Below, piece by piece: positions 41,869 to 51,213 of a stretch of 64,000 nucleotides of DNA. The notes below the pieces were generated by a model. It had not been told where the DNA came from. It saw nothing but the letters and a program-made list of their open reading frames with translations, and searched no databases. Origin of the DNA: Flavobacteriaceae bacterium (lineage in GTDB: Bacteria > Bacteroidota > Bacteroidia > Flavobacteriales > Flavobacteriaceae); contig JANQSO010000004.1 of assembly GCA_028284005.1 (NCBI GenBank), forward strand, positions 124,001 through 188,000, given 5' to 3'. The position numbers were made by a program, and so were the translations under genes. Each line of letters begins with the position of its first letter. Positions within the stretch are counted from its first letter, which is position 1.

Positions 41869-42342
41869 TTATTTTAAAATTTTGTTTTTACTGTTTGTAA
41901 ATTGATCGATATGTGAAATTGTTGAAGTTCCTTTAGAGAATTCATTTAAATGCGCAATACTGGAAGTGCCTTTATTAAGGTTTTCAGAAAGTAATAGCAT
42001 AGTCTCTTTTGCTTTTTCGAAAGCAGCTACCGCCTCTTTTTCTTCTTGCGTCAATTGAGGCTGTGAGAACATAAAACTTCCAACGGTAGCACCAACCACT
42101 AACATTGCAGCTATACCATACCACCATTTATTTAACTGAAATGATGCTTGTGGTAATACAACTTCCTGTTTTGAAACCTCTTCACCTGCGCGTTCCAGGC
42201 CCACAAAAAGTGGTTGGTACACTGCCAGATGTGGTGCAACTTCGTTCCCCGTAAAATACTTACGAAGGGTAGCTTCTTCATTAAGTGTGGTGTTACCCTC
42301 AAAATAAGCCTCCAATAGGGTTTCTATATTAGCTAACTCCAT
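41869..42342 (-). CDS. Putative anti-sigma factor, single-pass membrane protein
   Basis: The 157-residue protein has an N-terminal cytoplasmic segment (about 1-70, MELANIETLLEAYFEGNTTLNEEATLRKYF), one membrane helix (WWYGIAAMLVVGATVGSFMFS, about 73-93) and a short outer tail. The tail carries the imperfect repeat KGTSSIAHLNEF / KGTSTISHIDQF. Its start overlaps the sigma-factor gene by 14 nt, the usual arrangement for an ECF/anti-sigma pair. The N-terminus resembles the ZAS-less Bacteroidota anti-sigma factors. Confidence 0.78.
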   Translation of the reverse strand: MELANIETLLEAYFEGNTTLNEEATLRKYFTGNEVAPHLAVYQPLFVGLERAGEEVSKQEVVLPQASFQLNKWWYGIAAMLVVGATVGSFMFSQPQLTQEEKEAVAAFEKAKETMLLLSENLNKGTSSIAHLNEFSKGTSTISHIDQFTNSKNKILK

Positions 42343-42835
42343 AATTGTATTGTTTTATTAATTGTTCTCTTACTGTTTTTCGGGCGCGTGACAATGCTAC
42401 ACGAACCGCTGTTTCATTACTTTCCAGCATCTCGGCAATTTCATCGAACTCAAATTGCTCAACATCCCGAAGCTGAAGGATCATTCTTTGTTGTTCCGGG
42501 AGGGTTTCCATGATCTTAAAAACCAAACTAACCCCATCATTTGCCTCAACAGCTTTCTCAATATTCTCAGAATTCTGATAATTGCTATGTACAATTTTCA
42601 AATTACCTGCTTGTTTCGATTTTAGGCGGTCCAAACAATAATTCTTTGTCATTGTAATGGCAAATGCTTCGGGATTCTTATAATTCTTGATCTTTTGTTT
42701 CCCATTCCATAATTTCAAAAAAACTTCCTGAACGGCATCTTCAGCTTCTTCACTGGATACAAGGAGCCTCTTAGCAAGCCTGTACAGCTTATCTTTAAAA
42801 GGTAAAACGGTTGTTAAGAACTCCTTTTGTTTCAT
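42329..42835 (-). CDS. ECF RNA polymerase sigma factor
   Basis: The 168-residue protein has region 2 (about 10-75, SSEEAEDAVQDVFLKLWNGK-type EEAEDAVQEVFLKLWNG) and region 4 (about 110-160, ETLPEQQRMILQLRDVEQFEFDEIAEMLESNETAVRVALSRARKT in pieces). It heads a four-gene operon with a putative anti-sigma factor and two DUF4252 proteins. It probably responds to an envelope signal, but the stimulus is unknown. Confidence 0.93.
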   Translation of the reverse strand: MKQKEFLTTVLPFKDKLYRLAKRLLVSSEEAEDAVQEVFLKLWNGKQKIKNYKNPEAFAITMTKNYCLDRLKSKQAGNLKIVHSNYQNSENIEKAVEANDGVSLVFKIMETLPEQQRMILQLRDVEQFEFDEIAEMLESNETAVRVALSRARKTVREQLIKQYNYGVS

Positions 42836-42981
42836 TAGTCTGGTGGTTAGTGAACTTGCAATTGCTATGCCGTTCTTTAATTACGACGAGGCACTTAAAA
42901 TTTTGTTACAATTTAGTTGATGTTTTACAATAATGTATATACTTTAGGGGTTTACAAGTTATGTTTCGTTTAAAAAATATT

Positions 42982-44379
42982 ATGAAAAAGAACCTTCTAT
43001 TGCTACTTTTAGCCGTTTCAATTACATTCACCTCTTGTTTTGAAGACAGGGATGATAACATTCAGGTTGCATCTACGACAGATATTCAAAATTTTATATA
43101 CCGTGCCCTTAATTTCTTTTATCTATACAAAGCAGATACTCCCGAGCTTGCCAACGATGCATTCGCAAACCAAAGCGATTTGGATACTTTTTTAAATACG
43201 TTTGCTTCTCCCGAGACTTTATTTGATTTTCTAATATCATCTCAGGACCGGTTCAGTATATTGGTAGATAATTATATTCTACTGGAAAATGAATTAAATG
43301 GTATCACCCTCAATAACGGGATGGAATACGGTGTGGTACTTTATCCGGACGGAAGTGGAAATGTTTTTGGGTATGTTCGCTACGTAATACCCAATACGAG
43401 TGCAGCTTCGGAAGGATTACAGCGTGGAGTGATATTTAATACTATTGATGGCCAGCAAATCACCGAAAACAATTTCAATGAGCTTTTTGCCCCAAATAGT
43501 TATACCATTGGGCTTGCAACTTACGATGGGCAAACAGTAACCCCTACAGGAGAGTCTGTTACACTTACCAAAACAGAAGTAACCGAAAACCCTATTCACA
43601 TTGCAAAGACCTTAACGGTAAACGGACAAAAGATCGGTTATTTAATGTACAATGCTTTTACTGCAAATTTCAATCAGGAATTGAATGCAGCTTTCGGGCA
43701 GTTTAAAGCCGACGGAATTACCGACCTCGTTTTGGACCTGCGTTATAATGGTGGTGGTTCCGTACGTACGGCGCAGGATCTGTCCAGTATGATCACCGGA
43801 CAATTTGCAGGTGACCTTTTTTATTCAGAAATATGGAATGAAGACAGGCAAGATGAATATGCAAGCCCGGGAGTCTTCAATACTACTTTAAGTACAGGTG
43901 AAGCTATTAACAGCCTGAATTTAACCAGAGTATATATTCTTACTACGGGTAGGTCAGCCTCATCCAGTGAATTGGTTATCAACGGATTAAACCCATACAT
44001 TCAGGTAATACAAGTTGGTGGAACAACTACAGGTAAATTTCAGGCCTCCTTCTTACTATACGATGCTCCTGCTCCCGGTTTTAGTAGAAGTCAGGCCAAT
44101 CCTGGTCACAAATATGCAATGCTACCACTGGTATTTAAAACAGCAAATGCAGCAGGGAATACGGATTTTGTGGATGGGCTTGTCCCGAATATAGAACTAA
44201 ATGAAGATTACAGCAACCTTGGTGTGTTAGGTGATGCAAATGAGCCTTTACTGGCTGCAGCCTTAAATGATATTATTCCTGCACCTGTTCCTCTACGAAA
44301 TAATTTCAAGGTACTGGAAGAGATCTCGGAAAGTAAAGCATCTTCCATATCGTATCAATTGATGATATCAGATCAATAG
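42982..44379 (+). CDS. S41-family peptidase, lipoprotein (CtpA-like)
   Basis: ATG 42982 gives MKKNLLLLLLAVSITFTSCFEDRD, a lipoprotein signal with Cys19; ATG 42961 would add seven residues. The 465-residue protein has a PDZ-like region (about 100-190, NTIDGQQI) and an S41 catalytic domain with LVLDLRYNGGGSVRTAQDL, the catalytic Ser in TTGRSASSSELVINGL and Lys in GGTTTGKFQASF. It lies outside the cytoplasm. The substrate is unknown; the lack of T9SS tail suggests a periplasmic or cell-surface lipoprotein. Confidence 0.9.
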   Translation: MKKNLLLLLLAVSITFTSCFEDRDDNIQVASTTDIQNFIYRALNFFYLYKADTPELANDAFANQSDLDTFLNTFASPETLFDFLISSQDRFSILVDNYILLENELNGITLNNGMEYGVVLYPDGSGNVFGYVRYVIPNTSAASEGLQRGVIFNTIDGQQITENNFNELFAPNSYTIGLATYDGQTVTPTGESVTLTKTEVTENPIHIAKTLTVNGQKIGYLMYNAFTANFNQELNAAFGQFKADGITDLVLDLRYNGGGSVRTAQDLSSMITGQFAGDLFYSEIWNEDRQDEYASPGVFNTTLSTGEAINSLNLTRVYILTTGRSASSSELVINGLNPYIQVIQVGGTTTGKFQASFLLYDAPAPGFSRSQANPGHKYAMLPLVFKTANAAGNTDFVDGLVPNIELNEDYSNLGVLGDANEPLLAAALNDIIPAPVPLRNNFKVLEEISESKASSISYQLMISDQ

Positions 44380-44407
44380 GCTTTTCTTATTAAAAACCTA
44401 AAAATTA

Positions 44408-44450
44408 GGGGATGACCGGTAACTTTAACGAAACCAAAAGTATCATCCCC
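44408..44450. other. 8-bp inverted repeat between converging genes
   Basis: GGGGATGA (44408-44415) and TCATCCCC (44443-44450) are perfect inverted repeats with a 27-nt loop, between the S41 peptidase and the TonB receptor. The T-tracts are poor, so a terminator is only possible. Confidence 0.35.
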
Positions 44451-44518
44451 AATGATTGTTATTAAGGCATCTTAATAATTAAGTGCTCTTTTGAAGATAC
44501 AAGTCTAATTGATCGCAA

Positions 44519-46453
44519 TTAGAATTCTAAAGTAAATCCTCCCCTAATATTTCTTCCGCGAGTTTGATAGCGATATAACTCTTCATACTCTTCATTTAGC
44601 AGATTGTTCACGCTTGCAAATAGAGTAAGGCTTTTTAGAATCTTTGTAGAAGCAGAGATATCCAACAGCCCATAACTGTCAAGAGTTATAGCCTCGCTTT
44701 CAAAGGTTTCGGGATTAAAAAAGGAATCTTCACGTTCGCTATTGTATTGATAGTTAACTCCTACAAATGACTTCGAATTGATTTGATATCCTATGGACGC
44801 ATTCGCTTTATGTTCCGGAATACGCATGGTAAATCTTTCATCGGCCTGGGTATTGGTATAATTAGCAGTAATATTTACTTTCTTTCCAAACTTTTTTGAA
44901 ATTTCTACCTCTACTCCACTGGCGTCGAATGTATCTGAAATGTTTTGATACTGAAAAACAAACAGGTCGGGGTCTACTGTAACAAAGTCCACAAAATTTT
45001 CTTCATTTCTGGTAAAATACAGCGCACTTATGCTGAAGTTGTCTTCTGAAGAAAAAGCCAAACCACCTTCAATAGTTGTGTTTTCTTCAGGTTGCAATGC
45101 TTCGTTTCCGTATAGCGGGTCATATAATTGAAATAATGACGGAGTAATATAAGCTGTACTATAAGAACCCAAAACCTTTAAAGTATTCTTTCCAAAATCA
45201 AATACATACGAAGGGTTTATATTATACACAAGGTGTGAATCATATACACTGTGAATATTCATTCGCGCTCCAGCATTTATATTCAAACCAAAATCCGAGA
45301 TATAAACAAGGTTTATATAAGGGTCTACATAATTAAACTTGGCGGTGTCTTCATTTACAGCTTCAACAAAATCATTTTCTCCAAATGGTATGGTAAACGA
45401 ATTAAAGCTACTGGAGTTAAAATTAACACCTAACAATACGCTAATTTTCTTTGTAAAGTTATGGTTTAAATAGGCGTCCAGCGTATGTGATTTTGAATCG
45501 TATTTTGTTGGAAAAGAAGATTCAAATTCACGTTCTATCCAGGTCTGGCTATCGTTAAATACAAATGTACCCTTATTGTATTTCCACTCAAAATGCCCAC
45601 CTCTTTTTAGCTGTTTTGAAATGGATCTGTTCGCAGCATCAATGTATCCAAAATCATCGTAATCTGCTTCAAATCTATCAAAGCTAAAAAACTGACTTAT
45701 TTTGATTCTTTTTGAAATTTTGTATCCTAAATTGATACGTCCGTTCCATCGGTTGAATACGTCTTCATCAAAGCGCTCTTCGCCTTCCGGTGCAGCAATA
45801 GCAGACAGTCCATCAACAAACCGATTGCTAAAACTTGCATTATAGAAGAATTTATTCAATGTTCCGTTGACAGAAACAAAATTGGTGAACTCTTCAATAG
45901 CACGGGCAATGTTATCCTCTTCGGCCGGGCTGTTAGTTCCCAGAGTAGATGTAAAAGTTGCCGCAATAGGCTTCTCTGAAGCTTTCTTTGTAGTAATACT
46001 GATCACCGCTGTGGATGCTCCACTCCCATACATAACGCTGGAGGCTCCTTTGATGATCTCTATACTTTCAATGGATGATGTTGGAATCAACCGCAGGTCA
46101 TAGTCATTTGCGATCTGTGAAGGGTCATTTAACTGAACTCCATCTACCATGATCACTACCTGGCGGTTTCTACCTCCCCGAACATAATATCCAAGATTTT
46201 GCCCGTCATTACTTCGGCTTCCGTTGATCTCTATCCCGGAAACTTCATTTACCAATTGTGCTACAGACTTCCCTTTACTGTTCTCAAGGGTTTCTGCAGT
46301 GATCTTAGCAATTACTTTTCCACTATTCTTTTTTGCTAATGGAACTTTTGTAATAACTGTCACCGAGTCTAACTGCTCGATGTTTTCATTTTCTTGAGCA
46401 ACAGTGAATCCTGCTACACAGAAACATAATAATGCTAGTACTTGTTTTTTCAT
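44519..46453 (-). CDS. btuB: TonB-dependent outer-membrane receptor, BtuB-like (cobalamin)
   Basis: The 644-residue protein has a signal peptide (MKKQVLALLCFCVAGFTVAQ), a plug domain (about 45-160, with GSSASTAV-like SVMYGSGASTAVISITTKK), and a beta-barrel ending GFTLEF with the terminal Phe. Assignment to vitamin B12 rests on the cobalamin riboswitch directly upstream (46556-46720) and on the divergent BtuF-C-D-like transporter. The receptor alone has no SusC features and is in the short BtuB/CirA size range. It moves cobalamin across the outer membrane, powered by TonB. Confidence 0.9.
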   Translation of the reverse strand: MKKQVLALLCFCVAGFTVAQENENIEQLDSVTVITKVPLAKKNSGKVIAKITAETLENSKGKSVAQLVNEVSGIEINGSRSNDGQNLGYYVRGGRNRQVVIMVDGVQLNDPSQIANDYDLRLIPTSSIESIEIIKGASSVMYGSGASTAVISITTKKASEKPIAATFTSTLGTNSPAEEDNIARAIEEFTNFVSVNGTLNKFFYNASFSNRFVDGLSAIAAPEGEERFDEDVFNRWNGRINLGYKISKRIKISQFFSFDRFEADYDDFGYIDAANRSISKQLKRGGHFEWKYNKGTFVFNDSQTWIEREFESSFPTKYDSKSHTLDAYLNHNFTKKISVLLGVNFNSSSFNSFTIPFGENDFVEAVNEDTAKFNYVDPYINLVYISDFGLNINAGARMNIHSVYDSHLVYNINPSYVFDFGKNTLKVLGSYSTAYITPSLFQLYDPLYGNEALQPEENTTIEGGLAFSSEDNFSISALYFTRNEENFVDFVTVDPDLFVFQYQNISDTFDASGVEVEISKKFGKKVNITANYTNTQADERFTMRIPEHKANASIGYQINSKSFVGVNYQYNSEREDSFFNPETFESEAITLDSYGLLDISASTKILKSLTLFASVNNLLNEEYEELYRYQTRGRNIRGGFTLEF

Positions 46454-46555
46454 TTTAAAAAATTTTAAAACGGAAAAAGTAAGAAGAGTATAAATGCGCT
46501 AAGGCACTTAATGTATCTTCCCAAACCTTTATCCCGAAAGTTTGACAATAGTGAA

Positions 46556-46720
46556 AATGGCAGGTCTCCTGGCTTGCCTGTGTACAACCTTCCCGCTTAC
46601 GCAGTGGTTTTGAAGTTTTGTACGATCCGCCTAAGGCGAACGGCTTACAGTTGCGGGTACAGCTTCGGTTTTTAACCGAATTCCCTTTTAAGAAAAGATC
46701 TTTGTGACCTTTCCACCAAA
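46556..46720 (-). promoter_or_regulatory. Cobalamin riboswitch controlling btuB
   Basis: On the minus strand the region carries the B12 box GCCAGGAGACCTGCC (plus 46560-46574), the CGCAACTGTAAGC block and the AAGGTCAC/GTGACC-type P arms expected of adenosylcobalamin riboswitches. The gap 46454-46555 to btuB holds no clear terminator, so translational control is possible. The variable arm contains the palindrome CGCC-TTA-GGCG. The divergent btuF-like gene starts 64 nt beyond the riboswitch. Confidence 0.93.
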
Positions 46721-46783
46721 ATTCAAAGCGAAAATAAGGTTTTAAATTGATAGCTAAGCAAACAAATTCTATTATTTTTGAGG

Positions 46784-47920
46784 ATGCGAAAATTCTCAGT
46801 ACTCATAAGTTTTCTGGTTGTATTCACTTCTTGTAAAGAAATTCAAAACTCTCCTTCTATTGTTCAGGAGAGTGATCAAAGAACAACCGTTAACTATGCT
46901 AAGGGGTTTGAGATCAATCACTTTGAAGGGTATAAGACCATTACTTTAAAAGATCCATGGCCGGGTGCCAAAGATACTTTTACGTATGCTTTGGTAGAAA
47001 AAGGCAACAACTTAAATACTTCAGAAAAATTTGATGCAGTCGTAGAGGTTCCTGTTTCCAATATCGTAGTAACTTCAACAACACATATTCCTTCTTTAGA
47101 AATGTTAGGTGTTTCGAATGCTTTGACGGGCTTTCCAAACCTGGACTATATTTCTTCCGAAGCCACCCGAAAACTGATCGATGAAGACATGGTAAAGGAA
47201 CTTGGTAAAAATGAAGATATCAATACCGAGGTACTTATTGACCTGGCCCCGGATGTAGTGGTCACTTTTGCTGTTGAAGGCAGTAACAAAACAGTATCGA
47301 CCATACAAAAGACCGGAATTCCGGTGATGTATAATTCGGATTGGACCGAAGTTTCTCCTTTAGGAAAAGCAGAGTGGATCAAATTCTTTGGAGCTCTTTT
47401 CAATAAAGAAAAAATAGCCGACAGTATTTTTAAGAATATAGAAACAGAGTACCTTTTAGCTACAAAAATAGCTACGAACGTTTCTAAAAAGCCAACTGTT
47501 TTAAGTGGAGCGATGTACCGGGATGTCTGGTATTTGCCTCAAGGAGGTAGTTGGGCGGCCCGTTTTATTGCTGATGCCGGAGGGGATTATCTCTGGAAAG
47601 AATCTGAAGGTACAGGTAGCTTGTCTTTGAACCTGGAAGCCGTATTGGAAAAAGGAAAAGCTGCAGATTTTTGGGTGGGCCCCGGGCGTTTTACGAGCTT
47701 TCAACAATTGGAAGACACGCACAGTGTGTACAAGGAGTTTGACGCTTTTAAAACAGAGAATGTTTACAGCTTCACCACGAAAAAAGGAGCTACAGGGGGC
47801 GTGATTTATTATGAGTTGGCCCCTAACCGCCCGGACCTGGTCCTAAAAGATATCATTAAGATATTACATCCCGACCTGCTTCCCGGCCATGAATTGTTTT
47901 TTTTCACTAAACTTGAATAG
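46784..47920 (+). CDS. btuF: Cobalamin/siderophore-type ABC transporter substrate-binding lipoprotein (BtuF-like)
   Basis: ATG 46784 gives MRKFSVLISFLVVFTSCKE, a lipoprotein signal with Cys17; a TTG at 46778 is possible. The 378-residue protein has the periplasmic-binding folds IVVTSTTHIPSLEMLGVSNAL and DLAPDVVVTFAVEGSN, and the C-terminal YYELAPNRPDLVLKDIIKILHP. Its place upstream of FecCD- and ATPase genes and opposite btuB with a B12 riboswitch supports cobalamin as substrate, though the family also includes siderophore proteins. Confidence 0.85.
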   Translation: MRKFSVLISFLVVFTSCKEIQNSPSIVQESDQRTTVNYAKGFEINHFEGYKTITLKDPWPGAKDTFTYALVEKGNNLNTSEKFDAVVEVPVSNIVVTSTTHIPSLEMLGVSNALTGFPNLDYISSEATRKLIDEDMVKELGKNEDINTEVLIDLAPDVVVTFAVEGSNKTVSTIQKTGIPVMYNSDWTEVSPLGKAEWIKFFGALFNKEKIADSIFKNIETEYLLATKIATNVSKKPTVLSGAMYRDVWYLPQGGSWAARFIADAGGDYLWKESEGTGSLSLNLEAVLEKGKAADFWVGPGRFTSFQQLEDTHSVYKEFDAFKTENVYSFTTKKGATGGVIYYELAPNRPDLVLKDIIKILHPDLLPGHELFFFTKLE

Positions 47921-48951
47921 TGGAAAGAGCCTTTATATATCGCAGCTATTTTATTGTGCTGTTTATTCTGTTAGCAGCATCATTCCTTATCAACGTAAGC
48001 CTGGGTTCTGTTTCCATTCCCATAGATGAAGTGATCTCCGGCCTGTTTGGAGGTACAACCTCCAAAGAATCCTGGCAATACATTCTTATTGATTACCGGT
48101 TACCCAAGGCGATCACTGCCATCCTCACCGGTAGCGGATTGGCCGTTTCGGGCTTGTTAATGCAAACAATGTTTCGCAATCCACTGGCAGGGCCTTTTGT
48201 CCTGGGACTGAGCAGCGGTGCCAGTTTGGGTGTCGCAGTCCTTATTCTAGGTGCAAGTGCCTTAGGTGGTTTTTTTGGAGGGGTTCTGGTAAGTCAATGG
48301 AGCCTGGTCATCGCTTCGGCAATAGGAACTTTCTTAGTGCTATTGGCAGTTTTAGCCGTAACCTTTAAAATTAAAGATACCATGGCGATCCTTATTATTG
48401 GATTGATGTTTGGAAGTGTTACTGCTGCTGTAGTGGCTGTACTATCCTATTTTAGTAATGCAGAGCAGTTACAGCAGTATATCTTTTGGAGCTTTGGCAG
48501 CCTGGGTAATCAATCATGGAAAAGTATCCTGATTTTAAGTATTTGTTGTTTTGCCGGATTGCTATTAAGCTTTCTAAGCAGCAAATCGCTAAACGCATTG
48601 TTGCTAGGAGAGAATTATGCAAAAAGTATGGGGCTTCGTATTAAAAGAACCACCTTTCTAATAATAATTGCTACCAGTATTCTAGCAGGAAGTATCACCG
48701 CGTTTGCAGGCCCTATTGCTTTTGTAGGACTAGCTGTACCTCACCTTACACGGCAAGTCTTCACAACTTCAAATCATTTGGTATTGTTACCCGCCGTATT
48801 GCTTTGTGGAAGTATTTTAATGCTCATTTGTGATACTTTGGCACAACTTCCGTTCGTTGAGTATACATTGCCAATAAATGCCATTACATCGCTTATAGGA
48901 GCACCGGTGGTAATTTGGTTATTAGTTCGAAAACGTAAATTGTTATTTTAA
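47920..48951 (+). CDS. btuC: FecCD-family ABC permease, BtuC-like
   Basis: GTG 47920 overlaps the stop of the substrate-binding gene (TAGTG), giving translational coupling. The 343-residue protein has about ten membrane helices and the family signatures SGLLMQTMFRNPLAGPFVLGLSSGAS and FAGPIAFVGLAVPHLTRQ. The GPIAFVGL block matches BtuC/FecCD. It forms the membrane channel with two subunits. Confidence 0.9.
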   Translation: MERAFIYRSYFIVLFILLAASFLINVSLGSVSIPIDEVISGLFGGTTSKESWQYILIDYRLPKAITAILTGSGLAVSGLLMQTMFRNPLAGPFVLGLSSGASLGVAVLILGASALGGFFGGVLVSQWSLVIASAIGTFLVLLAVLAVTFKIKDTMAILIIGLMFGSVTAAVVAVLSYFSNAEQLQQYIFWSFGSLGNQSWKSILILSICCFAGLLLSFLSSKSLNALLLGENYAKSMGLRIKRTTFLIIIATSILAGSITAFAGPIAFVGLAVPHLTRQVFTTSNHLVLLPAVLLCGSILMLICDTLAQLPFVEYTLPINAITSLIGAPVVIWLLVRKRKLLF

Positions 48952-49745
48952 TGGCTTCGGAAGAAAAACATATTATTTTAGAAGCCAAAGACCTGGCGAT
49001 AGGCTATTTCAGTAAAAGGAAAGTAACAACTGTTTCAGAAAAGATCAATTTTTCAGTAAACAAAGGTGAGCTCGTGGGTTTGGTAGGTGCAAATGGTGTT
49101 GGAAAATCTACTTTGTTACGTACGCTCGCCAGCATGCAACCGAAAATCAGCGGGGAGATATTCCTGAAAGATAAGCCTCTTACCTCCTATTCTACCCTGC
49201 AATTGGCGAACCAGCTAAGTGTTGTTCTAACAGAAGCACCTGCCTCAAAGAATTTAACCGTCCTGGAATTAGTCTCTCTGGGAAGGCAGCCTTATACCAA
49301 TTGGATGGGCAGCCTGTCTCCGGTAGATAAAAAAGCCATAAATGGAGCATTGAAGGCTACCGAAACCGAAATCCTTGCCCAAAGGAAATGTTTTGAATTA
49401 AGTGACGGGCAGTTACAACGTGTATATATTGCAAGAGCACTGGCACAAGACACTCCGCTTATTATTCTGGATGAACCCACAACACACCTTGACCTGTACC
49501 ATCGTGCTTATGTATTGAAACTATTGAAAAAACTTGCTGTTGAAACCAGGAAATCAATTTTGTTTTCTACTCACGAAATTGACCTGGCGATACAACTAAG
49601 TGACAAAATGCTGGTAATGGCCCCGGAAGGATGTTATTTCGACCAACCTTGTAACTTGATAGAAGCGGGCCGGTTTGATGCACTTTTCCCAAAAGAAACA
49701 ATAACATTCAATACAGAAACAGGAAGGTTCAGTATCAAGAAATGA
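48951..49745 (+). CDS. btuD: ABC transporter ATP-binding protein, BtuD-like
   Basis: ATG 48951 overlaps the permease stop (TAATG). The 264-residue ATPase has Walker A VGANGVGKSTLLRTLA, signature LSDGQLQRVYIARALAQ, Walker B LIILDEPTTHLDLYHR and a switch His in LFSTHEIDLAIQLSD. The D-rather-than-G version of the signature (LSDGQ) is normal for BtuD. It completes the BtuF-C-D unit. Confidence 0.92.
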   Translation: MASEEKHIILEAKDLAIGYFSKRKVTTVSEKINFSVNKGELVGLVGANGVGKSTLLRTLASMQPKISGEIFLKDKPLTSYSTLQLANQLSVVLTEAPASKNLTVLELVSLGRQPYTNWMGSLSPVDKKAINGALKATETEILAQRKCFELSDGQLQRVYIARALAQDTPLIILDEPTTHLDLYHRAYVLKLLKKLAVETRKSILFSTHEIDLAIQLSDKMLVMAPEGCYFDQPCNLIEAGRFDALFPKETITFNTETGRFSIKK

Positions 49746-49863
49746 GTGTAATTAAAATTTCGGTACAAGCTGGAAAATTTAATCAACGAATTACATCTGA
49801 CCTATAAAAAACAGTATGCATAAACAGATGAAATAAGTATATTTACAGGAAACAAATATTCCC

Positions 49864-51186
49864 ATGAGCGAAACCTTTCTTTTTTTACTTCTGGCCGCTA
49901 TTTGCCTGCTAATTGGTGCTTTTATAGGCAATTTGTTTGCGCGATTAAAATTCAAAGGCGAAACAAGTAAGCTGGAAACAAAAGTGGAACAACAAAATGA
50001 ATTGGAAGAAAAGCTTAATGAGCAATTTGATAACATACAGAAAGAACGAGACGAAATCAGAAAAGAAAAAGACTTTTTAAACCTGGAGCTTGTCAAGCGA
50101 AATGCCGACTTTGAGAATCTGGAACAAAAAAATCGTGAACAAAAAGAAGAAGTAGAAAAACTACAGGAAAAGTTCACCAAAGAATTTGAAAATCTTGCCA
50201 ATAAGATACTGGAAACCAAATCTGAAAAATTCACAAAACAAAATAAAGAAAATCTGGATGGTATCTTAAAACCTCTCCAGGAGAAGATCGATAAGTTTGA
50301 GAAAAAAGTGGAAGACACACACAAAGAAAGTATAGACCGTCATGCCATGCTCAGACAACAGATCATTGGTTTAAAAGAACTCAATGAGCAAATGAGCAAG
50401 GAGGCTATAAACCTTACCAAAGCTTTAAAAGGAGATAGCAAAACACAGGGTAATTGGGGGGAGTTAGTGCTGGAGCGGGTGTTGGAAAAGAGTGGCCTGG
50501 AAAAGGACAGAGAGTATTTTGTGCAAAGCAGCTTCACAACCGATGGCGGAAAACGAGTACTGCCGGATGTAGTATTACACCTTCCGGACAATAAAAAAAT
50601 GATCATTGACTCAAAAGTATCATTGGTAGCCTACGAACGTTTTATAAATGAAGATGATAAAGACGAACGGGAACAATTTTTAAAGGAACATATCTCTTCT
50701 TTAAAAAAACACATTGAACAGCTTAGTAATAAAAATTATCAGGATATCTACAAAATTGAAAGCCCGGACTTTGTATTACTTTTTGTTCCTATTGAACCTG
50801 CTTTTGCTATAGCCGTGAATCAAGACAGCAATTTATATAACTGGGCATTCGAAAAGAATATTGTTATTGTTACTCCTACTACGCTACTGGCCACTTTGCG
50901 TACTGTTGACAGCATGTGGAACAATGAAAAGCAGCAACAAAATGCCCTGGAAATAGCTACACAAGCAGGTGCTTTATATGATTCCTTTACCAATCTCACC
51001 GATGAGTTGATCAAGGTTGGCAAGCAAATAGGAACCGTACAGGGAAGTTATGAGAGCGCAATGAAGAAGCTTACCGGAAAAGGCAACCTGATAAGAAGGG
51101 TGGAACGCCTTAAAAAACTAGGTGCTAAAGCCAGCAAAACTATTGACGAAAAGTTATTGAAACGTGCCGAAGAAGAGGAAAGTTAA
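49864..51186 (+). CDS. rmuC: DNA recombination protein RmuC
   Basis: The 440-residue protein has one N-terminal membrane helix (FLFLLLAAICLLIGAFIGNLF), a long coiled coil (about 38-135) and the RmuC domain (about 180-400) with GNWGELVLERVLEKSGL, KRVLPDVVLHLPDNKKMIIDSKVSL and FVPIEPAFAIA. The restriction-endonuclease-like core D and K pattern is present (PDVV, DSKVS). RmuC limits inversions at short inverted repeats. Confidence 0.95.
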   Translation: MSETFLFLLLAAICLLIGAFIGNLFARLKFKGETSKLETKVEQQNELEEKLNEQFDNIQKERDEIRKEKDFLNLELVKRNADFENLEQKNREQKEEVEKLQEKFTKEFENLANKILETKSEKFTKQNKENLDGILKPLQEKIDKFEKKVEDTHKESIDRHAMLRQQIIGLKELNEQMSKEAINLTKALKGDSKTQGNWGELVLERVLEKSGLEKDREYFVQSSFTTDGGKRVLPDVVLHLPDNKKMIIDSKVSLVAYERFINEDDKDEREQFLKEHISSLKKHIEQLSNKNYQDIYKIESPDFVLLFVPIEPAFAIAVNQDSNLYNWAFEKNIVIVTPTTLLATLRTVDSMWNNEKQQQNALEIATQAGALYDSFTNLTDELIKVGKQIGTVQGSYESAMKKLTGKGNLIRRVERLKKLGAKASKTIDEKLLKRAEEEES

Positions 51187-51213
51187 ATTTATGATCTAAT
51201 ATTTTCGAAAAGA

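Noticed and set aside
46627-46640. Palindrome in the cobalamin riboswitch as an inserted element
   Set aside because: It fits a normal variable stem of the riboswitch; similarity to the tRNA-copy palindrome is short and may be chance.
50100-50324. Ser/Phe-rich minus-strand frame opposite rmuC
   Set aside because: Antisense of a Lys/Glu-rich coiled coil; such frames are composition artefacts.
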